Below, piece by piece: positions 8,625 to 17,680 of a DNA stretch of 64,000 nt. The notes under the pieces were generated by a model, which did not search any database, was not told the origin of the DNA, and worked only from the letters and a program-made list of their open reading frames with translations. Source of the stretch: Lachnospiraceae bacterium (GTDB taxonomy: Bacteria > Bacillota > Clostridia > Lachnospirales > Lachnospiraceae); contig JAQUYA010000002.1 in the NCBI GenBank assembly GCA_028692055.1, positions 16,712-80,711 on the forward strand. Direction: 5' to 3'. Position 1 is the stretch's first letter. Every line of letters begins with the position of its first letter. Both the position numbers and the translations under genes were made by a program.

Positions 8625-9483
8625 TCTTAGTCCTTCCCTTCCACAATTTCAACTTCTTTTCTTCTCCCGGCTTGTTTTGAAGTTCTGTTAATTTTTGTTT
8701 TAAGGTTTCTGCATTTATATTACGGTACAGTTTGCCATCATATGCAATACTGACCTTTCCTGTTTCCTCGGATACAATTACGGTAAGAGAATCTGTTGTT
8801 TCAGAAATACCAACTCCTGCACGATGTCTCGTTCCAAGGTCTTTACTTAATTCCATATTGTCAGAAAGCGGCAGATAACAGGTAGCAGATGTAACTCTGT
8901 CACCCTTTATGATAACGGCCCCATCGTGTAATGGTGTATTATGCTCAAAAATATTAATCAATAACTGACTTGATACAATCCCATCTACCTGAATACCTGT
9001 TCTCTCATATTCTGCAAGTAGAATATTCTGTTCTATTACCATTAAAGCACCTGTTTTTACTTTACCCATTTCAAAGCTTGCTTTGACAATCTCATTTACG
9101 GTTCTATCTGAAAAACGTCCTGCTTCACTCTTGCTGGTATCAAAGGGCAGAATAGTAGCAATAATGTTTTTCTGTCCGAGTGACTCAAGTGCCCGTCGTA
9201 ACTCCGGTTGTAATACAACAATCATCGCCATAACCGCCAGACTTAATACATTTTCAACAATCCACAAAATAGTAGTCATACGGAATATTGCTGCTATTAA
9301 AATGAACACCATAATTACACAGACACCTTTTAACAATGCCCATGCTCTTGTATTCTTTATCCACAGCATAATTTGGTACACTAAGAAAGAGATAATAATT
9401 ATCTCTGCTACATCTTCCCATCTTACACTTGGCATATGAAGTGAAGTCATATATTTACTTATGAACTCTTTAATCTGTTCCAT
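8605..9483 (-). CDS. cdaA: Membrane diadenylate cyclase (c-di-AMP synthase)
   Basis: Joins two ATP into c-di-AMP, the second messenger controlling osmolyte and potassium balance and wall homeostasis. About three membrane helices occupy residues 25-95. The DAC (DisA_N) domain follows, with DGA at 187-189 (LHDGAVII) and GTRHRA at 217-222, the two active-site motifs. I place the start at ATG 9483, eight bases after AGGA; an ATG three codons earlier (9492) is nearly on top of that site. It is followed by cdaR and glmM and preceded by two unknown membrane proteins. Confidence 0.96.
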   Translation of the reverse strand: MEQIKEFISKYMTSLHMPSVRWEDVAEIIIISFLVYQIMLWIKNTRAWALLKGVCVIMVFILIAAIFRMTTILWIVENVLSLAVMAMIVVLQPELRRALESLGQKNIIATILPFDTSKSEAGRFSDRTVNEIVKASFEMGKVKTGALMVIEQNILLAEYERTGIQVDGIVSSQLLINIFEHNTPLHDGAVIIKGDRVTSATCYLPLSDNMELSKDLGTRHRAGVGISETTDSLTVIVSEETGKVSIAYDGKLYRNINAETLKQKLTELQNKPGEEKKLKLWKGRTKNEKETN

Positions 9484-9520
9484 ATACTTCATCCTAACTT
9501 AATTATTCTAGCTCTGTTAT

Positions 9521-10486
9521 TTATTTTGTCCGGGTTGCCCGTGAAATTTCTTCACGAGTTCTCTGCGGATTAATCTTCTTTACTCTCTTCTCCGGTGTAG
9601 AAACGATAATCTTCGGCACTGCTTTTACATAATAATAATACTCATCATCCTCAAACTGTACCATCTCTGTTCGGGTATAATCCATATTAAATAAGAAAAA
9701 CTGAATTACAAACGAGATTCCCACAGAAATAAATGTACCCAGAATAGTTGCCAATATTGATATTTTTGTATCAAAAATCAAATCTCCAACCAGCAATACC
9801 AATACATTTGCAATCGCTCCTGCAATAATAGCGATTGTCCATGCATGGTCAACGCTTTTTCTACGAATCATATATACCAGTAAAATGGTAATTGCAAATG
9901 CTGCAATGGTAACCAGCATTGCTTTGTTTCCAATCACGCCATCAATAATATAGCGAAATTTCTGTGTTGTTCCCTCTACATCTGTCGCATTTAATGTAGT
10001 CGTACCCGCCCCAATATGCGCGAGTAAGTAATACACGATAACGCCACTTCCTACAGAAATAATAGAGGAAGGTGTTCCAACTAATCCCATCGTAATTGGT
10101 ATTACATATGGAATCTGTAAAAAGAAGCAAACAGGCGTCAACACCACTACCATAGTATCCTTTGGTGAAAATCGAAAATATAATAAGAACAATAATAAAA
10201 ATAGCATTGCTGTCACTGCTGCACTTTCAATCGATAATTTGTAAAGATGTAATATTACCGTTGCTGCTGCCACCACAATAATCATATTCATTGGTAAAAA
10301 GGAACACATTAACGCTATAACTAATACTACCAGAATATTATTTAACTGCGTCATATATCCTAATCTTCCGTTGATTACCAATAAGGTAACCAATGCAACC
10401 AAGAACTTCACAAGTGGTATAATATAAATCTCGTTTTTACCGTAAAAACTTTTTAGATGTTCTTTTAAAACAAGTAAATTGGTCAT
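9521..10486 (-). CDS. Unknown polytopic membrane protein upstream of cdaA
   Basis: 321 residues. Hydrophobic helices fill residues 20-280, perhaps nine or ten, including a long run of Leu/Phe/Val segments. The last ~45 residues are a charged, Arg/Lys-rich tail after the motif EDDEYYYYVKAVPK, probably in the cytoplasm. I do not recognise a characterised family; generic permease names are sometimes given to such proteins. It ends 37 bases before the cdaA start and begins 26 bases after the previous gene, so it is very likely in the same operon as cdaA-cdaR-glmM. A link to c-di-AMP signalling or wall precursor supply is inference from position only. Confidence 0.65.
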   Translation of the reverse strand: MTNLLVLKEHLKSFYGKNEIYIIPLVKFLVALVTLLVINGRLGYMTQLNNILVVLVIALMCSFLPMNMIIVVAAATVILHLYKLSIESAAVTAMLFLLLFLLYFRFSPKDTMVVVLTPVCFFLQIPYVIPITMGLVGTPSSIISVGSGVIVYYLLAHIGAGTTTLNATDVEGTTQKFRYIIDGVIGNKAMLVTIAAFAITILLVYMIRRKSVDHAWTIAIIAGAIANVLVLLVGDLIFDTKISILATILGTFISVGISFVIQFFLFNMDYTRTEMVQFEDDEYYYYVKAVPKIIVSTPEKRVKKINPQRTREEISRATRTK

Positions 10487-10512
10487 TCCAAATATCCTTT
10501 CAGCTATCCACG

Positions 10513-10908
10513 CTACTTCTTTTCTTCCTCATATAAGGAATTGAGCTCTTTCAAATTATTAAAATAGCATTTAAGACTTCTTTTGGCTACATTATAACGA
10601 TAGGAATATATAAAATAAGAAATAGCTATATAAATTGATACCATTACCACATATACAATCAATAAATTTTTACCTATCTGAAGCAAATCCAGCTTATAAA
10701 TATCCTGCATAAACGAACCAATATCATATGTTACTGCTAATGTTACCAATAGTGCAAAAGCAATTGTAGCCGAAATCACGGACTTAATTACCTGCAAGCC
10801 AATATAATCTCCACGAAAGTAGCTTCCTATGGAGACATTTTTCTTACCTTCATTTTCTTCATATGATGCCATTCTGGTCATCAATATTATTCTGTCTTCG
10901 TTTAACAT
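10513..10908 (-). CDS. Unknown small membrane protein, first gene of the cdaA operon
   Basis: 131 residues with two hydrophobic helices (about residues 42-65 and 80-103) and charged ends: an N-terminal region rich in Glu/Lys/Asn and a C-terminal YEEEKK. I recognise no family. AGGAGTAGGT lies directly before the ATG. The gene is preceded by a promoter-like sequence and followed after 26 bases by the 321-residue membrane protein and cdaA, so it appears to open this operon. Function unknown. Confidence 0.6.
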   Translation of the reverse strand: MLNEDRIILMTRMASYEENEGKKNVSIGSYFRGDYIGLQVIKSVISATIAFALLVTLAVTYDIGSFMQDIYKLDLLQIGKNLLIVYVVMVSIYIAISYFIYSYRYNVAKRSLKCYFNNLKELNSLYEEEKK

Positions 10909-10936
10909 ACCTACTCCTAACCATCTTTTTCATCAT

Positions 10937-10964
10937 ATCATAATTCCTATGAAATTGCGAACAA
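10937..10964 (-). promoter_or_regulatory. Candidate promoter for the cdaA operon
   Basis: TTGTTC (10959-10964) and TATGAT (10937-10942) are 16 bases apart on the minus strand, about 30 bases upstream of the first membrane-protein gene. A short inverted repeat, TGCGAAC-AAA-GTTCGCA (about 10956-10972), covers the -35 box and could be an operator or the remains of a terminator for the gene upstream. Confidence 0.45.
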
Positions 10965-11032
10965 AGTTCGCACTAGCGGTGCATCAAAGATTCCAACTAA
11001 TATAAGACGTAAAATATGGATAGCGTTCAAAT

Positions 11033-11434
11033 TTATTTGTCTAAAAATCTCATTTTAGCTCTTTCTGACTGTTTTTGTGGTCGCAATGCCTCTTCCCTTT
11101 TTACCGTCGGATTAAATCCTTTGGTAATCTCTGCCTTGCATTTATCACAATAACGTCCTGCTTTTATCATACATCCACAGCTTTCACACGGAATGCCAAT
11201 TGGCGAATCATCTGCAAAAACCAGTCTTTCTTCACGAATCCATTGTTGAATCTGGGCTGGTTCTACCTCACATGCTTCTGAGATTTCGGGAATTCCAACG
11301 TTTTTGTTATCCTGCACAAATTTCTTAACATCCTGAAAAACCTCTTCCATTTTTTCTCTGCAATTCGGGCAGATGATTGGTCCTACTGCATAATTGAATA
11401 TTTTACCGCATTTTCTGCAATTACGTACGTTCAT
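11033..11434 (-). CDS. YvyF-like flagellar operon zinc-ribbon protein
   Basis: 133 residues. The N-terminus has CRKC...CPNC (residues 6-24), a zinc ribbon. Residues ~45-75 (VGIPEISEACEVEPAQIQQWIREERL) look like a helix-turn-helix or MerR-like segment. A second ribbon follows, CESCGC...CDKC near 82-99. This layout matches the 'flagellar operon protein' YvyF/TIGR03826, which in Bacillus subtilis lies between comFC and flgM. Here it also directly follows a comF-type gene (15-base gap), but flgM and flgK are not present. Its molecular role is not established; a regulator of flagellar gene expression is the usual suggestion. Confidence 0.75.
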   Translation of the reverse strand: MNVRNCRKCGKIFNYAVGPIICPNCREKMEEVFQDVKKFVQDNKNVGIPEISEACEVEPAQIQQWIREERLVFADDSPIGIPCESCGCMIKAGRYCDKCKAEITKGFNPTVKREEALRPQKQSERAKMRFLDK

Positions 11435-11449
11435 GTTGATTCCTCCTGG

Positions 11450-12211
11450 TTAAAGCCCACTTCCTATGGATAGAGCTATATAATATATTTTGGATACACC
11501 CATTCTTCTAAATTCACCTGCAACAGCATCTATGGTGCTGCCGGTCGTATAAATATCATCAATGAGTATAATCGTCTTTAATTTTACATCATTTTCCACA
11601 ATATTAAAAGCCTTTTTCAAATTATTTTGCCTTGCACCTGCATCCAGTTCTTTCTGTGGGATTGTCTTTTTTGTGCGTTTTATGAGTTTTGCTTTAACTG
11701 GAATCTGTAGCTCTTCACCCATACGATTTGCAATCAGTTCTGCCTGGTTATATCCTCTTTTATTCCTGCGTGTGTAATGAATTGGAATAGGTACAATCGC
11801 ATCTGCATCCCATTTGCGTATCTCACCGCCTAAATGACGTGCAATATCCCTTCCAAAAAAATCTGCATATTCACACCTTCCATTATATTTGAATCGAAAT
11901 ATCGATGTCTTCATGGAATTGTAATCATATAGTGCCAGGCCCTTGTCAAATATATGTTTCTTTGTCGCACAATCCCGACAATATTCCCTGTCCTGATTCT
12001 TTATACTTTCTATATTTTGTAAGCCTTTTCCACATTTCATACACCTCGGCTCTCTGATATACTTAATTTTCGGTACGCAATCCGTACATATCCATTTTTC
12101 TGTCGGATGCAATATATGGTCACACACGGGACATCTCCTCGGAAATATCAACTCTAACACAATACTATATAATTTATGTATATATTTTCTTAATAAAAAA
12201 TGAATTTTCAA
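11450..12211 (-). CDS. comFC: ComF-family amidophosphoribosyltransferase-like protein
   Basis: About 253 residues. The N-terminal zinc-finger region has CPVC, CTDC, CMKC and CRDC pairs (residues ~25-85). The C-terminal phosphoribosyltransferase fold carries the PRPP-binding loop TIILIDDIYTTGSTIDA. ComFC proteins support DNA uptake during natural transformation and are widely conserved even in species not known to be competent. I chose the TTG at 12211: GGAG lies five bases upstream and the codon overlaps the recD2 stop (TTGA), which indicates translational coupling. A GTG at 12241 is an alternative. The next gene, YvyF-like, repeats the Bacillus comFC-yvyF order. Confidence 0.88.
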   Translation of the reverse strand: MKIHFLLRKYIHKLYSIVLELIFPRRCPVCDHILHPTEKWICTDCVPKIKYIREPRCMKCGKGLQNIESIKNQDREYCRDCATKKHIFDKGLALYDYNSMKTSIFRFKYNGRCEYADFFGRDIARHLGGEIRKWDADAIVPIPIHYTRRNKRGYNQAELIANRMGEELQIPVKAKLIKRTKKTIPQKELDAGARQNNLKKAFNIVENDVKLKTIILIDDIYTTGSTIDAVAGEFRRMGVSKIYYIALSIGSGL

Positions 12212-14451
12212 CCAATCTCCATTTCCTGCATACGAATACACAGACTCGTATACCGCTTTTGTTCGTTTTCATTTTCAATCATTGTCTGAACCGTCTGTCT
12301 GCTTCCAAGTATCGTTACGCAGTTCTTCGCTCTGGTCACCCCCGTATATAGCAGGTTGCGGTTAAATAACATGCGTGGTCCTGTTAACAGCGGCATAACG
12401 ACAGCCGGATATTCACTTCCCTGCGACTTATGGATGGTAATCGCATAAGCTAATTCAAGTTCCTCCAGCCCTGCAAACGGATAAGTAATCCGTTTATGTT
12501 CATCAAATTCCACTACTATACTCTGTGCATAATCATTGATCTCTTTTATAATGCCCATATCTCCATTAAATACACCCAGTCCCTTATCGATCGGTATTCC
12601 ATACTTGCTGACAATTTCCCATTCCAGCTGATAGTTGTTCTTTACCTGCATAACCTTATCACCTTCCCGGAACAGACCTTCGCCTATATGGTACTCTTTT
12701 TTCTTTTTGTCCTCCGGATTCAGATATTGCTGCAAAATTCGATTCAGCACTTCTACTCCCAGATTTCCTTTACGCATTGGAGTAAGCACTTGAATATCAT
12801 AAGGAGTGGCATCTACATATCGCGGAAGCTTATCGCTAATCAATTGTATCATATGCTTATAAATGACATTTACGTCATTTCTTTCCAGAAAAAAGAAATC
12901 TTTACTCTTATTGTCAAAAGATATCTGACTTCCTTCGTTTATCTTATGTGCATTTACTACAATATCGCTTTCCCCTGCCTGGCGGAAAATCTTTTGTAAA
13001 ATAATCACCGGTATCGTCCCGCTTTCGATCATATCCTTTAGAATTTGTCCCGGTCCGACTGACGGAAGCTGGTTCACATCCCCCACCATAATCAGGCGTG
13101 TACCCACACAAATTGCTTTTAATAGTGCCTGAAACAAAAATGTATCTACCATTGACATTTCATCAATAATTACAACCTCTGCTTCAATTGGATTCTCTTC
13201 GTTTCGCTCAAATGATACCCCTCTGCGGTCATCTTCTTCCATGGAGCCATTCAGTTCCAGCAAACGATGAATGGTTCTGGCTTCATAACCAGTTGCTTCT
13301 GTCATACGCTTTGCAGCACGTCCAGTTGGTGCTGCCAGAAAGATATCCATTCCCTCTGCTTCAAAATAACGAATAATCATATTAATCGTAGTTGTCTTTC
13401 CAGTTCCAGGTCCTCCCGATAAAATGAATACCCCATTGCGAATACTCTCTACTACCGCCTGTCTTTGCAATTCATCCAGATGCATATCCAGAGCTTCTTC
13501 TAAACTGACAATCCTTTTAAGAATACGTGTTTCTTCTGAGGGTAGCAGCTCCTGCTCTCCCTCTACCGAAATATTCAAATCATGCAGCATACGGGCGCAG
13601 CTCAATTCTGCATAATAATTAGTTGCTGCATATACGTAATTAGCATCTTCCTGTTTCTTTACCACCACTTTTTTATCCATCATCAGATTCTGTACCTGCG
13701 GCTGAATCTGTTCCGGCGTAAGTCCTAATAATTCCCCTGCTTTTCTTAATAACAATTCTTCGGGCAGATATAGATGCCCCTCAGATGTAGACTGTAATAG
13801 CGTATACAGTAAACCACTCCGAATGCGATAGTCGGAATCTGTATGAATTCCTATTTTATTTGCAATTTCATCCGCAATACGGAATCCAATGCCGCTGATA
13901 TCCTCTGCAAGCACATATGGATTTTCATTCATTACTCCATAGATACGCATACCATAACGGTTATAAATCTTAATCGCAAGTGTATTGGAAATACCATACT
14001 TTTGTAAAAAGATCATAGCCTCACGCATTTCCTTTTTGTCTTCCATCTGCAATGCAATATCGCGGGCTTTTCGCTCACTGATTCCTTTTATTTCCGCCAG
14101 TCGTTCCGGTTCTTCCTCGATAATACGAAAAGTTTCTTCTCTAAATTTTTTGACTATACGTGCAGCAAGCGCAGGTCCAACCCCTTTTATTGCACCCGAA
14201 CCCATATACCGTTCCATACTAACTGCATCTTCCGGTGCAATGGTCTGATAGGATTTTATCTTAAACTGTTCTCCGTAAACCGCGTGTTCCACACACTCGC
14301 CTTCTGCTTCAATCGTTTCTCCCTGATCCGCTGATTTCAACATTCCCACGCAGGTAATGTCTTCCCCATCGCTCACCATATTAAATACTGTGTACCCATT
14401 CTCTGCGTTTCGATAAATCACGTGTTCTATATAGCCCTTTATTGTTTCCAC
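12208..14451 (-). CDS. recD2: RecD2-type 5'-3' DNA helicase
   Basis: About 747 residues, the RecD2 length (RecD of RecBCD is shorter). An N-terminal OB/HhH region (GSGAIKGVGPALAARIV and KGISERKARDIA) is followed by the superfamily 1B helicase core. Walker A is GGPGTGKTTTI near residue 346 and the DEAD-box equivalent is VVIIDEMSMVD. The last motif, ITIHKSQGSEY, is typical of SF1. RecD2 acts in DNA repair and replication-fork processing in bacteria lacking RecBC. I favour the GTG at 14451, which gives VETIKGYIEHVIYRNAENGY, the usual RecD2 opening, with AAGGAG 12 bases before it; a TTG at 14493 extends the frame by 14 residues. Confidence 0.93.
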   Translation of the reverse strand: METIKGYIEHVIYRNAENGYTVFNMVSDGEDITCVGMLKSADQGETIEAEGECVEHAVYGEQFKIKSYQTIAPEDAVSMERYMGSGAIKGVGPALAARIVKKFREETFRIIEEEPERLAEIKGISERKARDIALQMEDKKEMREAMIFLQKYGISNTLAIKIYNRYGMRIYGVMNENPYVLAEDISGIGFRIADEIANKIGIHTDSDYRIRSGLLYTLLQSTSEGHLYLPEELLLRKAGELLGLTPEQIQPQVQNLMMDKKVVVKKQEDANYVYAATNYYAELSCARMLHDLNISVEGEQELLPSEETRILKRIVSLEEALDMHLDELQRQAVVESIRNGVFILSGGPGTGKTTTINMIIRYFEAEGMDIFLAAPTGRAAKRMTEATGYEARTIHRLLELNGSMEEDDRRGVSFERNEENPIEAEVVIIDEMSMVDTFLFQALLKAICVGTRLIMVGDVNQLPSVGPGQILKDMIESGTIPVIILQKIFRQAGESDIVVNAHKINEGSQISFDNKSKDFFFLERNDVNVIYKHMIQLISDKLPRYVDATPYDIQVLTPMRKGNLGVEVLNRILQQYLNPEDKKKKEYHIGEGLFREGDKVMQVKNNYQLEWEIVSKYGIPIDKGLGVFNGDMGIIKEINDYAQSIVVEFDEHKRITYPFAGLEELELAYAITIHKSQGSEYPAVVMPLLTGPRMLFNRNLLYTGVTRAKNCVTILGSRQTVQTMIENENEQKRYTSLCIRMQEMEIG

Positions 14452-14524
14452 CTGTTTTTGTAACTCCTTACCTTTTCTTACTCGGTCAGGCAAATCTGCC
14501 TGCTCATTATAACGGTACTATTAT

Positions 14525-14559
14525 AGAAAAAGGGCTGCAAAATAAGCAGCCCTTTTTCT
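14525..14559 (-). terminator. Intrinsic terminator between flgJ-like gene and recD2
   Basis: A perfect 14-bp stem (AGAAAAAGGGCTGC with its complement) and a seven-base loop. Because the stem ends are A5 on one side and T5 on the other, it should work on both strands. It ends the mbl-flagellar transcript on the minus strand. Confidence 0.85.
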
Positions 14560-14566
14560 ATTTCTG

Positions 14567-14600
14567 ACAATAGATTGCTTTTAAAAAAGCAATCTATTGT
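14567..14600. repeat. 34-bp near-perfect palindrome after the flgJ-like stop codon
   Basis: Sixteen-base arms (ACAATAGATTGCTTTT and its complement) around a two-base centre lie immediately after the stop codon of the flgJ-like gene, eight bases from the next terminator hairpin. The stem has an internal T/A run but no U-tail. It may be a first terminator, an mRNA 3' stabiliser or a small palindromic repeat. Confidence 0.7.
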
Positions 14601-14954
14601 TTATACATCATAATTACGTTTCATTTGTTCAAATAATGTTTGTGCCAGCCCTAATTGATTTTGCTCGGTTGACTGCGCTGCCAAGGTCTGAATCGCCTGA
14701 TCTTCAAAATAATCCAACCGCGTCGATACACTGGAAGATGAATATTCTTCTTCAGGTATTGTCTTTTTCATTTCCTTAAATACCTGTTCCAGAAAATAAG
14801 ACTCAAACTGTTTGCAGACGTTCATCAATTCCTCATCGGAAGAATTCTCTCCATTAGTGCTTAGTGCGGAATCTAATTTTACTGCCGAATCAGTTGTCGC
14901 AGTCGTTGTCGATAAGTAATCTGCGTACATTGAATTTAAACCACTAATATCCAT
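14601..14954 (-). CDS. flgJ: FlgJ N-terminal-type rod-binding protein
   Basis: 117 residues. The core NVCKQFESYFLEQVFKEMKKTIPE (residues ~46-69) and the following helices match the rod-binding domain of FlgJ, which scaffolds assembly of the flagellar rod. The C-terminal muramidase domain of enterobacterial FlgJ is absent, as is usual for Firmicutes, so any wall opening must be done by another enzyme. It follows flgG after six bases and ends the mbl-flgF-flgG group, sitting just before two hairpins. The Ser/Thr-rich N-terminus (about residues 14-40) is probably flexible. Confidence 0.85.
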   Translation of the reverse strand: MDISGLNSMYADYLSTTTATTDSAVKLDSALSTNGENSSDEELMNVCKQFESYFLEQVFKEMKKTIPEEEYSSSSVSTRLDYFEDQAIQTLAAQSTEQNQLGLAQTLFEQMKRNYDV

Positions 14955-14960
14955 ACCTCA

Positions 14961-15779
14961 TTACCTCTTAAGCTGGTTTGCCGTTGACATCATATCATCC
15001 GACGCCTGAATTGTTTTAGAATTCATTTCATAAGCACGTTGTGCCACAATCAGGTTTACCATTTCATCTACTACCTGTACGTTGGAAGCTTCCAGATATC
15101 CCTGTACTACATTACTTTTTTTCAGGTTATTATTGGTAGCTTCATTTAAGGCTACTCCACTGGCTCCTGTTGCGGAATATAAACTATCGGAATGTTTTTC
15201 CAGTCCCTCTGGATTAGAGAACTGATATACACCAAGTGTAATTCCAAGAGATTGAGGATTATTATTTGCATCCGGATAACAGAACGTTCCATCTGAAGTA
15301 ACCGAAATCTTACTTGCTACGTAATTTGTATTAAATGTAATCGGAGTTCCCCTTGAATTAAGTACCGGCAATCCGTCTGTCGTCGATAAGGCTAATCCTC
15401 CATTCGCTCCTCTCGATAAAACAAAATTACCATTACGGGTATAATACGTATTGCCATCTTCGCCCCTTACCGCAAAAAGTCCATCTCCTTCAATCGCAAA
15501 ACCCATGTTATTGGAAGTAGCCGTTAAGCTGCCCTGTTGAAACATCGACATTATTGCCGAGTTCCGACTGCCCAGACCAACCTGTGCCCCAATCGGTTTT
15601 GACTGTCCATTTGCTGATGTCGTATTGGTCTGTAAATTTTGATAAAGCAATGTTTTAAATTCTGCTGCTTCTGTCTTATATCCAATTGTATTGACATTTG
15701 CCAGATTGTTCGAAATAACATCTACATTGGTCTGTTGTGCGACCATTCCCGATGCCGCCGTCCATAATGATCTTACCAT
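14961..15779 (-). CDS. flgG: Flagellar distal-rod protein FlgG
   Basis: 272 residues. The N-terminal SLWTAASGMVAQQTNVDVISNNLANVNTIGYK is the rod/hook family signature (residues ~4-35), and the C-terminal YLEASNVQVVDEMVNLIVAQRAYEMNSKTIQASDDM region carries the second coiled-coil half. It forms part of the axial rod outside the membrane and, like its family, has no cleaved signal peptide because it uses the flagellar export apparatus. It matches FlhP of Bacillus subtilis in position, downstream of mbl and a paralogue. It is 27 bases after the flgF-like gene, so cotranscribed. Confidence 0.92.
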   Translation of the reverse strand: MVRSLWTAASGMVAQQTNVDVISNNLANVNTIGYKTEAAEFKTLLYQNLQTNTTSANGQSKPIGAQVGLGSRNSAIMSMFQQGSLTATSNNMGFAIEGDGLFAVRGEDGNTYYTRNGNFVLSRGANGGLALSTTDGLPVLNSRGTPITFNTNYVASKISVTSDGTFCYPDANNNPQSLGITLGVYQFSNPEGLEKHSDSLYSATGASGVALNEATNNNLKKSNVVQGYLEASNVQVVDEMVNLIVAQRAYEMNSKTIQASDDMMSTANQLKR

Positions 15780-15806
15780 ATTGTATTACCACACCTTTCC
15801 AAAGCC

Positions 15807-16583
15807 TTACAACTTGCCAATTTGATTTACTGCAATCTCCAAAGCACCATCCTGTGTTTGTATAACCTTTTGTCCCGTCTCATATGCTCTGTTAATTGCT
15901 ATCATATCAACCATTTCCTTCACAACTTCCACATTTGAATTCTCTAAGTATCCAGAAGTGATTGTTGCCGTTGAAGCCTGTGCCCTCGCTCCTGCAACTG
16001 TTTGATAAAGGTTTTCACCGAAATGTTCCAGATAATTATAATCTGCGAAGTCCGTTAATCCTATCTGACCGACCTGTGTCCCATCTTGAAAAATGGTTCC
16101 ATCAGATGCAGTCGATATTGGCATTCTAGGATTTACCCGGATTCTCGCATTGTTTGTTCCCAGTACATAGTCGCCGTCTTCTGTCACTAAATATCCATCT
16201 GTATTTACGGTAAATGTACCGGCTCTGGAATACTTCGTAGAAGTATTTCCATCCTTATCTGTATATTCAATGTTGAAAAAACCATTACCTGAGATTGCCA
16301 TATCCGTATCATTACCAGTTTCTTTTAATCCACCCTGTGTATAGTCCGTATAGGTTTCTCCTATTTTGACACCCGGTGTATTCGCTCCAATATTTTTTGC
16401 AATATTCGGATTCTCAGAAGCGTCTTTTATCTTATATGCTAAAGCTTCTTTAAAAGTCTGACTCGTTGAGCCTTCCTTTTTAAAGCCTACCGTAGCTGCA
16501 TTTGCCAGGTTATTCGACGTCACATCCAATCTATTCTGTTCATTAATCATGCCCGTCCAACCGGTATACAAGCCTTTTAGCAT
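15807..16583 (-). CDS. flgF: Flagellar proximal-rod protein FlgF/FlgG-like
   Basis: 258 residues. GLYTGWTGMINEQNRLDVTSNNLANAATVGFKKEG at the start and YLENSNVEVVKEMVDMIAINRAYETGQKVIQTQDG at the end are the two conserved ends of flagellar rod proteins. It is a paralogue of the next gene, and the pair corresponds to flhO-flhP of Bacillus subtilis. The choice between FlgF and FlgG names rests on gene order and overall likeness, so the symbol is tentative. It begins 28 bases after the mbl stop, in the same transcript as the cell-shape gene. Confidence 0.85.
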   Translation of the reverse strand: MLKGLYTGWTGMINEQNRLDVTSNNLANAATVGFKKEGSTSQTFKEALAYKIKDASENPNIAKNIGANTPGVKIGETYTDYTQGGLKETGNDTDMAISGNGFFNIEYTDKDGNTSTKYSRAGTFTVNTDGYLVTEDGDYVLGTNNARIRVNPRMPISTASDGTIFQDGTQVGQIGLTDFADYNYLEHFGENLYQTVAGARAQASTATITSGYLENSNVEVVKEMVDMIAINRAYETGQKVIQTQDGALEIAVNQIGKL

Positions 16584-16611
16584 ATTATTTCTCCTTAGCG
16601 TCTAACCGAGT

Positions 16612-17607
16612 CTAGGTCTCATCTCTATATCCTGCCAAAAACTCAACATATTTTCCTGTTCCTATTGCTACTGCTGTCATAGGTTCTTCTGCTGTCATTG
16701 TATTAATTCCTGTTTTAGAGGAAATCAGTTCCTCTAAACCGCGCAGCAAACTTCCGCCACCTGTTAATACAATTCCCCGGTCTGCTATATCTGCTGCTAG
16801 TTCCGGAGGTGTTTTTTCTAAAACACTATGAATTGCTTCTATAATCTGAGAGGTGGTTTCCCTTAATGCCTCTTCTGTTTCTTCTGAAGATACCTTCACA
16901 GTCTTTGGTAATCCAGTTACCAGATTACGTCCTCGCACGTCCATATAATCTACTTCTGCACGTTTATAGCAGGAGCCAATTTTGATCTTAAGGTCCTCTG
17001 CAGTTCTTTCACCAATCAACAGATTGTGTTTTTTACGCATATAGCGAACAATTGCTTCATCGAAATCATCGCCTGCAATCTTGATAGATGCGCTTACTAC
17101 AGTGCCTCCTAAGGATATAACTGCAATATCGGAAGTACCACCACCGATATCAACAATCATATTTCCGCAAGGCTTCGAGATATCAATGCCTGCACCAATT
17201 GCTGCTGCGATTGGTTCCTCAATTACGGACACTTCTCTGGCACCTGCCTGATAAGTAGCATCTTCTACCGCTTTTTTCTCAACCTCTGTGACACCGCTTG
17301 GCACGCAGACTGAGATTCTTGGTTTACGAAAGGTCCTCTTTCCAAGTGCCTTTTGAATAAAATATTTCATCATTTTTTCGGTAACGGTATAATCTGAGAT
17401 TACACCCTGGCGAAGTGGTCTGACTGCAATAATATTGCCCGGAGTTCTACCAAGCATCAATCTTGCATCTTCACCAATTGCTCTAATTTTATTTGTATCT
17501 CTGTCAAAAGCTACAACAGAAGGCTCTTTTAAAACAACTCCTTTACCTCTGATGTAAACTAAAATACTTGCTGTTCCTAAATCAATTCCTATGTCGGTAA
17601 ATTGCAT
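16612..17607 (-). CDS. mbl: MreB/Mbl actin-like cell-shape protein
   Basis: 331 residues, normal for the family. The phosphate-binding loops DIGIDLGTASILVYIRGKG (phosphate 1, residues 5-23) and MIVDIGGGTSDIAVISLGG (phosphate 2) flank the actin-type ATPase fold, with LTGGGSLLRGLEE as the adenosine-binding motif. The protein forms membrane-bound filaments that guide lateral wall synthesis. Its position just before flagellar rod genes repeats the Bacillus mbl-flhO-flhP order, so I use mbl rather than mreB; mreC and mreD are not adjacent. A vegetative promoter sits about 75 bases upstream. Confidence 0.9.
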   Translation of the reverse strand: MQFTDIGIDLGTASILVYIRGKGVVLKEPSVVAFDRDTNKIRAIGEDARLMLGRTPGNIIAVRPLRQGVISDYTVTEKMMKYFIQKALGKRTFRKPRISVCVPSGVTEVEKKAVEDATYQAGAREVSVIEEPIAAAIGAGIDISKPCGNMIVDIGGGTSDIAVISLGGTVVSASIKIAGDDFDEAIVRYMRKKHNLLIGERTAEDLKIKIGSCYKRAEVDYMDVRGRNLVTGLPKTVKVSSEETEEALRETTSQIIEAIHSVLEKTPPELAADIADRGIVLTGGGSLLRGLEELISSKTGINTMTAEEPMTAVAIGTGKYVEFLAGYRDET

Positions 17608-17680
17608 AACTGTGAATCCCCTTTCTATGGATATCTATCTTAATTCTTTCCAAATGTTCGTTCATTAAACACACGCAAGT

